From Trifolium pratense (taxonomy: Eukaryota; Streptophyta; Magnoliopsida; Fabales; Fabaceae): a stretch of DNA of 64,000 nt. Shown here one piece after another: positions 1 through 10,370 of the stretch (position 1 is the first letter of the stretch; every line of letters begins with the position of its first letter). The stretch lies in assembly GCF_020283565.1 (NCBI RefSeq), contig NC_060065.1, positions 49,898,409-49,962,408 of the forward strand, given 5' to 3'. The notes beneath the pieces are model-generated. The model searched no databases and was not told where the DNA came from. It saw only the letters and a list, made by a program, of their open reading frames with translations. Both the position numbers and the translations under genes were made by a program.

Positions 1-2031
1 TGATGGGTGGGGGGATAATAATAATATTTTTAAATTGAATAAAAATCTATACAATATAAAGAAAATTATATAAAAATCAAAATAATATATAACATTAATT
101 TTTATGTTTGCTACTAATACAAAATTATTTCACGCTGTAATTCACAAACTATAACCACAATTTAAAATTATGAGGTGATTTTAACTTCACTCTTAACATT
201 GGGACTAATGATTTTAACTCACTAACAAGATACTTGCAAATTACTCCTTCCGGCATTAATTATAAGCAAATACAGTATCATTTTTTGGATACATTGAATA
301 ACTAATGTATCTAGTTTAAAAAATAGACTAGATACATTAGTTATTCAATTTATCTAAAAAATGACATTTGAATATAATTAAAACCGGAAGGAGTATTCAG
401 TACTACACCTCTATTAATTAGCACTCTATGAGGCTTGAAGTCTTGAAGTGTATCTTAATATATATCGGTGAACTCGATACTCAACTCATCTAAAAGAAAT
501 GTTTAAATAATATCAATTGTCAATAAATACTCTTGCAACAATTGAAGAGATGATCCTCTTCCGTGTACTTTATATGCAGTGCAATCTAGACCTTTCATTT
601 TTATTACATTTATAATTTTAATTTTTTAAAAACATGGATGGCTATGGTGTAACAGTGAAAATTTCACGGGAGAGAATTCATTCCAACCTTACCCATAAAA
701 AAATGTACTATTAAATATCTACTACTCTGGAACTGCTGAAATATACTCCCTAATTATATTCTTTTTATAAGATTTGACCCTTATAAATTTAAATTCAGAA
801 ATGCAGTTAGTTATTGCAGCAAAATCTAATTTCTCAGAGGGGCATATTGTACTCTGTAGCATATTGGATCTATCTATGTGATCTGGAAATGATATTTGAA
901 GACCTGGCTGGCCCAGAAGCATGACAAGATATATATGGAGATGAACATTTTGTCTAATATGTATGGAAGTATTCTATGCAAGTTTTGTGGCGACAAGTGT
1001 TTTGTTTGGATATTCGATTTGGATCTTATATTGTTTTTGTATATGTATACATGTAAATAAATCTATATAAATATGTGTATACAAGAAGAGTGATATAATA
1101 TAATAGTGGCACACACCCATATGTAGTCAATTTTTATTTTTGAAAGGATGTGGTCAAGTTCTTTGATGATATTTGCTTACACTTTACACTAAAAAAAAAA
1201 CACGAACTATCCCTAAACTTAGCCAGATAATAACATGTCATTTTGTCTATAAAATACCATTTAAAAATTTCATTTTTGACACACGAAATCGATCAAACTA
1301 GTATCATTTATTTGTTCGTCTTTCATCTAATTTATAATGAATATCGAGAGTTATAACTTAGAGAAATGTTATTTCAACACAATATTCTAACAAAAATACA
1401 ACAAAGTTTCACTTTATGTTTTTTTTAATATTTTTTGCATATCTCGAAAATTATGCTGTGAGTGAAGAAAGATTGTGTCATATTTTTGTCCGATCTTTTT
1501 GTGTTCATATAACACTACTCAGGGTGCAATTAGTTTCCTATACATAACTAGCAAGATTAAACCAATAATCAGTTCTCATATGGAAGGGATCGATATATTT
1601 GGGCCCAAAAATACGGGCATTGGGCTTGGTAAGTCTGTCCAATATGAAGATTTTCAACTTTCAATACTCTTTAAATACAGCATTACTAAATCATTCAAAA
1701 TAATCAAAAGTTTTACACATGAAATTTCTGAATTTCAGAACTTTTTTGCAAGTTATACAATTACGAAAATGGATTGTCTTGCGTGACAATCTCACCAAGA
1801 GAATAAAGTTTGGATTCACATCTCTATTTTTTTAATTATTGAAAGACATTTTAAATATTAATGAATGACTAAGATTTGAGAGGATCCTCTCTTGACTAGA
1901 GATGATCCGGCCTTACAATTACATAGATAAACTAAGATGCTCATAAATAAAAATTAACTTTTGAACGAAATTTCTAAAATAAAGACTTTTGTCTGATTAT
2001 GAAAGCGTACATTTGTAGAAAAACTATTATA
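1..2031. other. AT-rich intergenic DNA, no gene recognised
   Basis: Apart from the MITE at 244-393 I see no coding exon, RNA gene or long repeat here. The short open frames (for example 722-922 minus and 1475-1786 plus) have no recognisable domain, and their composition is that of the surrounding AT-rich DNA. Confidence 0.6.
244..393. mobile_element. Stowaway-like MITE (foldback, TA-flanked)
   Basis: The ends are CTCCTTCCGG and its inverted copy CCGGAAGGAG, each bordered by TA (242-243 and 394-395). The centre is a near-perfect palindrome around 'attgaataactaatgtatct'. The same core recurs at 22254, 22825, 33490 and 46300. TA duplication plus CTCCNTCCG ends are hallmarks of Stowaway (Tc1/mariner-type) non-autonomous elements. 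Confidence 0.75.
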
Positions 2032-2170
2032 TATTTTTTTTTTGTCAAGTAGCCCGGGGTGACTAGAAAATTCACCTTAAAGGTAAATAAGTGGAGTGTC
2101 CCGGGTTCGAACTCAGGCTCCTGCACATATAATGCGATGTCCCTACCAACTGAGCTAAGCTCACTGAGAC
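2032..2170 (-). mobile_element. tRNA-derived SINE with 11-bp target duplication
   Basis: Read on the minus strand this has an A box (AGCTCAGTTGGTAGGGA), a B box (GTTCGAACCC), a body and an A-rich 3' end (cttgacaaaaaaaaa). It is flanked by the direct repeat aaactattata (2021-2031 and 2171-2181). That is a complete SINE insertion. Older copies of the same family lie at 42660-42790 (minus) and 57262-57396 (plus). Confidence 0.85.
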
Positions 2171-2737
2171 AAACTATTATATTATTTGAATGAGTTAAGT
2201 ACTTAGATATCTTAAATATTTGAAATTGAATTCCTTCAAATATTGTGGCAATAATAATCAATCAATTTTTTGACAAAAAAAAAACTTTGTAAAAGACAGA
2301 AAATTGTTCAAAGCACAACTTGACCTTTTAAGCAATACTAGTCCTTATACGATGATGGGATTTGGATCATAGGATTTTGCATACTAAAAAGAATAAGAGA
2401 AAAAACTCAAGAAGAAAATTCTTTATTAAAAAATGAAGTCAATTTTCAACTTGGTGATTGAAGTTGAAGTAGTAATATAAGACGGCCAGCAAAGCATTAT
2501 GCTTGATGAATCATAGAAGGAAGTTTCCGGACAGTGAAGTACCAAAACTAACCTCCCAACAACGCATAAATTATGAGATTCGCAAGGGTATTTTTGTCTT
2601 TAAAATGAATAATAGTGGACGCTACTCGTAATTTCTATCTTAATTACAATTAAAAAAGTCGCGTTGCCGGTTACGGTTGTTGTATTCAACTTATATATAA
2701 ATGGAAAAAATCAACACAACACGTTTAATTAATCGCT

Positions 2738-2747
2738 TATATAAATA
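2738..2747 (+). promoter_or_regulatory. Probable TATA box of the TAXIMIN gene
   Basis: TATATAAATA lies 88 bp before the ATG at 2835 and is followed by a C/T-rich leader, a usual distance for a plant core promoter. A second TATATAAAT-like stretch at about 2692 is an alternative. Confidence 0.5.
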
Positions 2748-2834
2748 AACCCCTTAACTTCTCCACTTACCCCTCCTCGTTCTTCTTCACGTTCACAAAG
2801 ACAAATTAATTAACGAATATTTCAGAAAGAGAAT

Positions 2835-3320
2835 ATGGAAGATGAAGGTTGTGAATGCAAGCCATTGGGTTTCTTGCTTGGATTACCTTTTGCTCTTTTG
2901 GCTTTGATTTTATCTCTTGTTGGTGCAGTTATCTGGATTTTTGGGTATGTAATTTCTCTCTATTTTTCTAGTTTTTTTCCCTTCAATTTTATTATGAGTT
3001 GATGATCAATATGTCATTTTATAAATAATGTATAGTGGCAGATCTAGCTTAGTACAATTTTTTGTTATAGTATTATGTACAAATCGAATACGATGTTTTA
3101 AAGTTTATAACACTCGCACACTCTGCACACAAACTATTTGCGTTAGGCCTTTGTAGTGATTAGTTCAATTGATGTCGTACAATGTATCGACTTTACATTT
3201 TACCCACACATTCAATTTTTAAAAGTTAAAGTATTGTTTTTTCTAATAAATGTTCTTAGTATACAAGTTAGTCGTGGTGAATCCCTTTTAGGACCAGAGA
3301 GGGTCATGCTTCGTCCATGT

Positions 3321-3405
<85 letters not shown>

Positions 3406-3617
3406 CCTTTGTAATTATATATTATATGTTTGATGCAATGGTTAAGAAATATTATTTTATAGAATGTGATGTGAGTGTAATTTTTTGCTTTAGTCTCCAT
3501 TTTTTTTATAAATATTATAATACTATTGTAAAATAGAAGTTTCAAACCTTAATTTTGTGAACAAAATTGAAATGAACAAACTACTACACCATTAATAATA
3601 CAATATATTATGGTGGA

Positions 3618-3682
<65 letters not shown>

Positions 3683-4041
3683 GAACATGATCCTCCTTAC
3701 CTTTGTTTTATTTATGATTTTTGGTAGGAGTGGGCATGATTTGGTTATGGAGGAAAACCGAACTGAATTGAATCAAACTGTTTTTAAAATTCATAGTAAC
3801 TGAACTGAATTGAACTGTTTATTTTTCAAACCGAACCAAACCAAACTGTTAAATTGGTTCGGGTTTTTGGTTTGTGAATGTGAATTGTAGATTTAATGGG
3901 AATTATATATTATGCAGGTCTATATTGAGTTGTTTGTGCCCATGTTGCATTTGCTGCACTGGATTGGCAAATTTGGCTGTGGGTCTTGTGAAGCTTCCAG
4001 TTCGGGTTCTTAAATGGTTCACTCGCCAAATTCCTTGCTAG
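2835..4041 (+). CDS. TAX: TAXIMIN-type cysteine-rich signalling peptide
   Basis: Two exons: 2835-2944 and 3918-4041, with a GT-AG intron between (gg|gtatgt and tgcag|g). Joined they encode 77 residues. The N-terminus is [18 protein letters not shown], followed by a hydrophobic segment (about residues 12-36, ending VGAVIWIFG). The C-terminal half has a dense cysteine cluster (CLCPCCICC) and ends [10 protein letters not shown]. This architecture matches the plant TAXIMIN family, small conserved peptides of about 73 residues linked to organ separation and specialised metabolism. The family members are short and neither exon is long enough to stand out as an ORF, so the gene is easily missed. The intron holds two long AT microsatellites (3325-3402, 3621-3679) and a repeat of 'accgaac/aattgaac' type near 3745-3880. 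The family call is from motif recall; TAX1 versus TAX2 is not resolved. Confidence 0.85.
3325..3402. repeat. (AT)n microsatellite in TAXIMIN intron
   Basis: About 39 uninterrupted AT units. Confidence 0.95.
3621..3679. repeat. Second (AT)n microsatellite in the same intron
   Basis: About 29 AT units, 220 bp after the first array. The intervening sequence is AT-rich single-copy DNA. Confidence 0.95.
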
Positions 4042-4589
4042 ATCATTCATTATCCATCCATCCCTTTTTTTTTTAGCCTTTTTTCTTCTATGACTGTGCT
4101 TATTTGTATGATTAAATTGGTTTAATTATGAGTATTTCATTATTTTTTTCTCTTTCGTGTTCTTATATAAATATGCACATATTAAACATTTTTTTTTCGT
4201 CACTTTGTTTAAAGTGAGGGAATTGTGCCATATTCCAATGAAGAGTAAACTTGAGGACCTTAGATCACTTACAAAAGTAATTACATTTACCTCACATCAA
4301 GAGCACTAGTGGGACTCGAGTATAAGACCTCTTGGATCAAAGACATGTCTTTTTACTATTAGACTAAACCTTCGAAAGTATGTCATTTCAATTTAAAAGT
4401 TAATTCGATTGCTAATTTTATCAATTACAAATTCAACACCCAACTTATTTGTTATATAAACTATAAGTTAATAAATTATTTGTTGTAAGTTCAACCGTAG
4501 TAAGCTAATTTATCGGCTAAGAAATCAAAATTGTTAAAATATGAGATACTATTAAAATAAAGATGTACATTTCGGTAAATAACTTACAT
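4042..4589. other. 3' flank of TAXIMIN, no gene seen
   Basis: AT-rich. The first 150 bp presumably contain the 3'UTR. The part at 4290-4380 resembles a worn tRNA-derived repeat but has no clear boxes. Confidence 0.5.
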
Positions 4590-5945
4590 TTTTTTTTTAC
4601 GCAAGCAAACTTAAGGCATTTCATTAATAATAATAGTAACAAATACATGTAGGAATAACATCAAAAGTATTGCGAGAAACGTGGGACAAGGCTGCTCGTG
4701 CTAGAGCATGAGCGCTACCGTTTGCTTATTGCCAAGTAAACACAACTACAAAGTTGTTATGATTTTGAAGTACATTCTTGCAATCAAGGATAGTAGAGCC
4801 ATATTCCGATCGATTCATGTTGTTGATGTTGACATCATCTACCACCATTGGAGGCCTTGTAAGAGACCACAAGCTTCAGCTTCAGCACCTGTCATGACAG
4901 CTTGCTGCACATTAGTCATTGCACTTATAAAATGGCCATTCTCATCGTGCACACAAGCTCCCATACTCACCTTCCCATCAGCTGTAGTCATTGCCGCGCG
5001 CATCAATGTTGCATTTACAATAACCACGAGGCGGAGCAGTCCACTCTGCCTTGCCGATTTGCTGCTGTTCTGGTACGGTATCTGCTGCACTTTGTCTTGC
5101 CATATGCCATGCGCGTAACATACCTTGGGCACGATGCACTACTTGGTCCGGTCACTCATCCTTGTTCTCCCAAAGCTTCAAGTTCCTCATCTTCCATATG
5201 CTCCAAGAAGTCATTGCAAAATTAATAAGTTGAGAGGAATTCAATTCTTTCCAAAGTCTAATGAACACTTCATGAAAACTTTCAGCAAAGTCCATTAGCT
5301 TTTCAAGGGCTAGCCACAAATTAATTTTCCTCCAACATTGGACACTGTCTGCACAACATAGAAACAAATGCCAATTGTACTCGGTATAAGATATTGACAC
5401 ACAACACAATTTTCTTGACAATCAACTCCCTTGCTAGATAATCTTTGTCTATTAGGCAAACAATTCCTTCCTAGGCGCCACATGAAGTGTTTGACCTTCG
5501 GAGGAATAGGGCGGTTCCACAATTTATTCCAATCTCCTTCCACCTTCCATTCATCTCTATTAATTAAAACATCCACACAAACTCGATATGCACTTTTAAC
5601 CGAGTAAAACCCTTTCTTATCAAATCTCCATATAATATCATCTTTTCTAGCCATGCTCACAAGTGGTATCTTCAGAATTTCTTCAACATCAGCTATTTTC
5701 CAACGCGCCTTCTTTCAACAATATACGAGAAGACCAAATGCTACGCAACACGTAGCTAGAATTATGTCCCAAAGACGCTCCTAGAAAGTCCCCACTAGAG
5801 AAGTATTTAGCTTTGAAATTTCTAGAAACCATAGCATTTGGATTGGTTAGAAAATTCCAACCTTGTTTTTCCAACATTGCTAAATTAAAGCTACGGATAT
5901 GATGGAAACCCATGCCACCCTATTCTTTCCTCATAGTTGGGTACC
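4590..5945 (-). pseudogene. 5'-truncated LINE (non-LTR retrotransposon) fragment
   Basis: Read on the minus strand, three blocks appear in order. First comes the end of a reverse transcriptase (MGFHHIRSFNLAMLEKQGW, 5913-5689). Next is a zinc-binding zf-RVT region (WNRPIPPKVKHFMWRLGRN, then NCLPNRQRLSSKGV with Cys residues, 5660-5310). Last is an RNase H-like domain (GACVHDENGHF, AEAEACGLLQGLQWW, later ANGSAHALARAAL; 5132-4640). An A-run at 4590-4599 follows the last block. Frame changes and stops between the blocks show it is dead. The first acidic motif of the RNase H domain (family pattern KxNxDGA) reads VIVNATL, so a catalytic Asp is gone. No full target duplication was found. Confidence 0.85.
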
Positions 5946-6357
5946 AATATTTTTGTACACAAAATTTAATGTCATATCTTATTTTCATATTAATTATTAA
6001 AATAATTTAAATTTTAAATCAATTTTGCCTAAAAGGTACCGATACTCAAAATTGTAAGTTGAATATCTAAATATTCACCGGAATAAATCGGCGAGACGTA
6101 AATGATCCCTTGAAGAATTGGGAAGTAAGTTATTCGACAACTAATGAGAATAAACTTTCCGTCAAATTAAAAAAATAATGAGAATAAGCTGCATAAATAA
6201 ATTTGTATATGATCCCCACAAATTAATTCTTATTTTATTGCTTATATAACCAATTTTTATTAATTGTGTAAACTATCCACAATATTTTAAGAGTAGTTTA
6301 GAAAAAAACTAAATAATTGATAACACCCGAGGGGATTGATATTATTAAAATATAATA
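5946..6357. other. Intergenic, no feature seen
   Basis: AT-rich sequence without recognisable exons or repeat termini. Confidence 0.4.
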
Positions 6358-6707
6358 CATCCGTCTCTAAATATAAGATTTTCTTCTATTTTTTCTTTGT
6401 CCCTTTTTACAAGATTTCCTTCAAATTTCTAAGGGCATGAATTATTTCTTTGCCAACCCCTAATTAAAGTTTTTTACAATCAGTAATAAACAAAAAAAAT
6501 ATTAATTCATTATATACCGGTTGTCAACCAAATTTATTCGCACAAATTTATAATAATGATCAAAAGGAAATAATTATTTTTTACTTTGACTCGATGGAAT
6601 AAGTAATCCACATTTTAAATTCGTTAAATAATTAATGTATTTTGACCAAATATATCAATTGCTTAATGAACTTAAACTACTTTTTATAAAATGACCGGTC
6701 AGAGGAG
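6358..6707. mobile_element. Degenerate Stowaway-like MITE
   Basis: The left end CATCCGTCTCTAAATATAAG and the right end GACCGGTCAGAGGAG resemble worn CTCCGTC-type termini, with TA next to each. The interior is too divergent for a firm boundary. Confidence 0.4.
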
Positions 6708-6892
6708 TACTTACAACTGCTCACTATAGTCATTATTATAAACAAAATTGATATTTTTGGTAACAAATTTAGCTCATAATATAAGCTAAATACATTAATC
6801 TTTTAATGTAATAAAAAAATCAAATTTATTTATAATAATAACCGAAGAGAGTAATTATTATTATTTTTTTAAGCGAGGAAGAGGGTATCGTT

Positions 6893-7105
6893 TGACCTGA
6901 CTTTTTTTCCTCTTATTTAAAGCTTATTCAAACAACTTATGCAATTTTTATATATTATTATAAGTTTTTCAAGGTAGTTTATGATAAAATAGCTTATAAA
7001 ATAACAATTTTCACTAGTGTGAACTTATAAAATAACATAAAACTTAATTTATATTACATAAGCTATTTGCATAAGCTCAAAAAAAACTTGGCCAAACGGA
7101 CCCAA
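6893..7105. mobile_element. Dispersed MITE copy ('agcttat...ataagct' family)
   Basis: It has left 'gtttgacc' and right 'ggccaaac' ends. Internal arms run 'aacttatgcaa..ttataagtttttcaaggtagttta' and 'gtgaacttataaaataacataa..cataagct'. Related sequence occurs at 41050-42485 (split by a solo LTR), 52395-52495 and 63770-63905. The ends GGTCCGTTTGGCC are hAT- or Harbinger-like, but no clean duplication is visible. Confidence 0.55.
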
Positions 7106-7186
7106 TTATTATCGTTTAAAAAATATTCAAAAAACAAAAACAAACTTTGACCGTTTAAAAAAAAAAGGTAATGGTTATATTCTATA

Positions 7187-7315
7187 TTTTTTTTTTTTAC
7201 TCAAGTAATTTCAACATCCTCTCGATCATAGTTGCGGAGATCGAACCGTATTCCTCCTACTCCTACTAAGTACAACGTCAATCACCAATAGACCAAACGG
7301 CCATCCGGCCATCGT
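7187..7315 (-). mobile_element. SINE, second tRNA-like family
   Basis: On the minus strand an A-box-like stretch (TTTGGTCTATTGGTGATTGA) is followed about 60 bp later by a B box (GGTTCGATCTCC), and the sequence ends in an A-tail (T-run 7189-7199 on the plus strand). The target duplication is not clear. Confidence 0.55.
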
Positions 7316-7491
7316 AATAATATTACAGTATTATTATTATTATTTTTGGAGCAAATATTATTTTTTATTTAGATATGATTTTAGACTTTTAGTTGGGATA
7401 TTAGATGCTTATATATAAGCAATACTAGTGTAGTGCTCCTCAGGTAAAATCGTGTGAAGCTAAAAACCCAACAACAACATTGAGTATAAAT

Positions 7492-7504
7492 TTCTAGAAC
7501 TTTC
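7492..7504 (+). promoter_or_regulatory. Perfect three-unit heat shock element upstream of DnaJ gene
   Basis: TTCTAGAACTTTC fits TTCnnGAAnnTTC exactly and lies 138 bp before the DnaJ start codon. A TATA-like TATATAA lies further upstream at 7412-7418 and another (TATAAAT) directly before at 7485-7491. The element may therefore sit in the promoter or in the leader, depending on the true transcription start. Confidence 0.45.
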
Positions 7505-7641
7505 CTTCCTTTTCTCATTCTGAAACCATCCAAAAATTCACCGAACAAACGAACGCCGCAGAAAACGAAGAAGACGAAAAAGGGTTACAAGAAAGTTCAG
7601 AAAAACTGACGAAGAGAAAGAGAGAAGATCAACAACCTAAC

Positions 7642-10370
7642 ATGGGTGTTGACTATTACAAGCTTTTACAGGTTGATAGGAACGCTAAAGATGATGACTT
7701 GAAGAAAGCTTACAGAAAACTTGCCATGAAATGGCATCCAGATAAAAACCCTAATAACAAGAAAGAAGCTGAAGCCAAATTCAAGCAAATCTCAGAAGCT
7801 TATGATGTAAGTGTATTATTATAATATCATAAATCATAGTTTTTTTTAATGTTTTTAGTGGATCTTAGATGAAATTATTAATTAAAGATTCAATTTTTAT
7901 TCTTGGGTTATGCTTAAAGATTCAATTTTTATTTCTGGGTTATGCTTAAAGATTGATTTTTATTTCTGGGTTATGTTTATTTTGTGTTAGGTTTTGAGTG
8001 ATTCTCAGAAGAGAGCTGTTTATGATCAATATGGTGAAGATGGGTTAAAGGGTCAAATGCCACCACCACCTGAAGCTTCTGCTAGTGGTGGTGGAAGTAC
8101 TTACTATACTCATGCTGATTATCCGCATCGGTTCAGTCCTCGGAATCCTGATGATATTTTTGCTGAGTTTTTTGGTGTTTCAAGTCCCTTTAGTGGTATG
8201 ATGGGAGGAATGGGAAGAGGTGGTGGTGGTGGAATGGGAGGAAGGTTTCCTAATGACCAGTTTGCTGAGGGAATATTTAGATCCTTTAGGGATGGAGGAG
8301 GAAGTGGAGGCTCTGTGAATCAAGGTCCTCCTCCCCCTCCTCGTAAGGCGCCTCCTATTGAGAACAAATTGCATTGCACTCTTGAGGATATATATAAAGG
8401 GACTACTAAGAAGATGAAGATCACCAGAGAAGTTTTTGATGCTAATGGGTGAGTTGTTGTTTTTACTTGCCTAGTTCTTTTTTCAATGCTGTGTTTATTT
8501 GAAGTAGTTTAATTTCAGTTTGGTACATAGTGTAGCATTAGTACTACTAAGATTCATAGGTTTGAACAAAAGTGCAAACACTTGTGGATTAACTTGAGAA
8601 ATAGACTGATTGGTTTTATAGCTTGGCTGATTAGCAGTTTTGATTTGATTCATAAATGGTTATTCTTTGTGTATTGTTAGAACAACAACCAGTAACAAAA
8701 GAGAAATAGAAAATGAAAATCTCTAACAATGAGCATGACCGTTTATTTACGTAGTTCCGCATAGTGTGCCTATGTCTGCGACTATATAGCATCTGTAGTT
8801 CCGTATTATTACTTGAATGAATTAGAGTTTTCAATTTTACAAGCCATATATATAAAACTCGCTACACTCGCTAGGCTCCCCCGCTGCCCCTTGCCCGAGT
8901 ATGTCTATAAGCCATACTCAACATGTTTGATTTTGCAGTGAGTATTTTGCAGATTGTAATGTATCATTCATTTATCTATGTTTTTGTTGATTCATCTATC
9001 TTGCTGAGAATATGCTGGTAGACGTTGTAGTTGTAGTTCGGGTTGATGCAATGTTTGTGGTGCCATTTGTGTGGCATTTTTCTTTTTGTTGAAAGATGAA
9101 AAAACTACCTAGAAGTTATAGTATGCTTTGATTGATACTGCCGTTGAACATTCCTCTTGATACATTGTGAAATACTGATGCTTCGAATTAAATTGAATCA
9201 AAATTTTAATCACCTAAGTTAGGTTTGCCTTGAGTTTTTCCTAACAGACCAATTTTTTGTTAGGGTTTACTCTCATCAAAAGTATTGCTCAGTTGTATAT
9301 GCGCGATATGAAGCTATAGTTCTGTTGTTATAAATCAGTAACTATTGTTATTCTAAGTAATGAATTAAATAAACTTTAACATTTTAATCATTAAGAGTTA
9401 TTTATTGCCAGTAGGTAGCTGCTTAGAAAATTGCTCTTTCAAGAACTTGTGGTTTAATAACCATGTCGTAATGTTACACTATAGATATGATTATACATGG
9501 CACTTTTGGGATCTAAGTAATACTCAAATTGTGATGTTTGTTAATGCTCATTCGCATCACAAAAATTGTGGATCACATTGTGCATTTGTTATAAAGTTTG
9601 TGTGTCTGGTTTTTGAGATTATGCTAGTCCTATTTAGCCTATGAATGTAGAAGTCTTCTTCCACAGACAAACATATTGATGAAGTATGACGCTATGATGG
9701 TTTATCCTTCTCTTGTTTAATGTTGCAATGACTTGGTGTTTGTTAAGTGGAATCAATAAATGTTGTTTTTCTAGCATTATAGATTTTCTCTGTTAGTCTA
9801 GAATTCAAGATAAGCGGTGAATATCTGAAATTTATGCATGATATCTCTCATTATGGAATTATTAAGGCCTCTTGATGTACAATTCCCTAATCCCTATTGA
9901 TGACTTTTGTTTCATTTCCTTCTCGGTGCAGCAAAACCATGAATTTGGATGAGATCTTGACGATTAATATCAAACCTGGCTGGAAGAAGGGTACAAAGAT
10001 CACCTTTCCCGAGAAGGGAAACGAACATCCTAATACTATACCTGCAGACATTGTTTTCATTGTCGAGGAAAAGCCACACAGTGTCTTCACTCGTGAAGGA
10101 AATGATCTGATTGTTACTCAGAAGATCACCCTTGCAGAAGCCTTAACTGGTTGTACAGTGAATCTCACTACCCTTGATGGTAGAAACTTGACTGTAGTGA
10201 TCAACAATGTTGCTCATCCTGAGTATGAGGAGATTGTTCCAAGAGAAGGAATGCCGCTCCCAAAGGATCCAACAAAGAAGGGAAACTTGAGGATAAAGTT
10301 TGACATCAAATTCCCAACTCGGCTCACTGCAGAACAGAAGGCGGGAATGAAGAAACTCTTGGCTGCATAA
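7642..10370 (+). CDS. Type II DnaJ/Hsp40 co-chaperone (DNAJB1/Sis1-like)
   Basis: Three exons: 7642-7806, 7991-8448 and 9932-10370, all GT-AG, giving 353 residues. Residues 1-70 are a J domain starting [15 protein letters not shown], with the Hsp70-activating HPD at 32-34 (KWHPDKNP). Next comes a Gly/Phe/Met-rich linker with PPPP runs (about 75-170). Two C-terminal client-binding domains follow ([19 protein letters not shown], then [19 protein letters not shown] and, near the end, [16 protein letters not shown]). No CxxCxGxG zinc repeats are present, so it is class II, expected to act with cytosolic or nuclear Hsp70. Length agrees with the family (about 340). Intron 1 contains a 34-bp tandem repeat; intron 2 is 1.48 kb with no recognised insertion. 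A consensus heat shock element precedes it. Confidence 0.95.
7885..7978 (+). repeat. Tandem repeat in DnaJ intron 1 (about 34 bp x 2.8)
   Basis: The units read 'aaagattcaatttttattct' plus 'tgggttatgctt'. There are three copies, the third with a small deletion. Confidence 0.85.

Noticed and set aside
3156..3536. 126-residue frame with (YI)n repeat
   Set aside because: Translation of the AT microsatellite in the TAXIMIN intron.
8180..8374. Minus-strand frame in the DnaJ exon 2
   Set aside because: Shadow of the Gly/Pro-rich linker.
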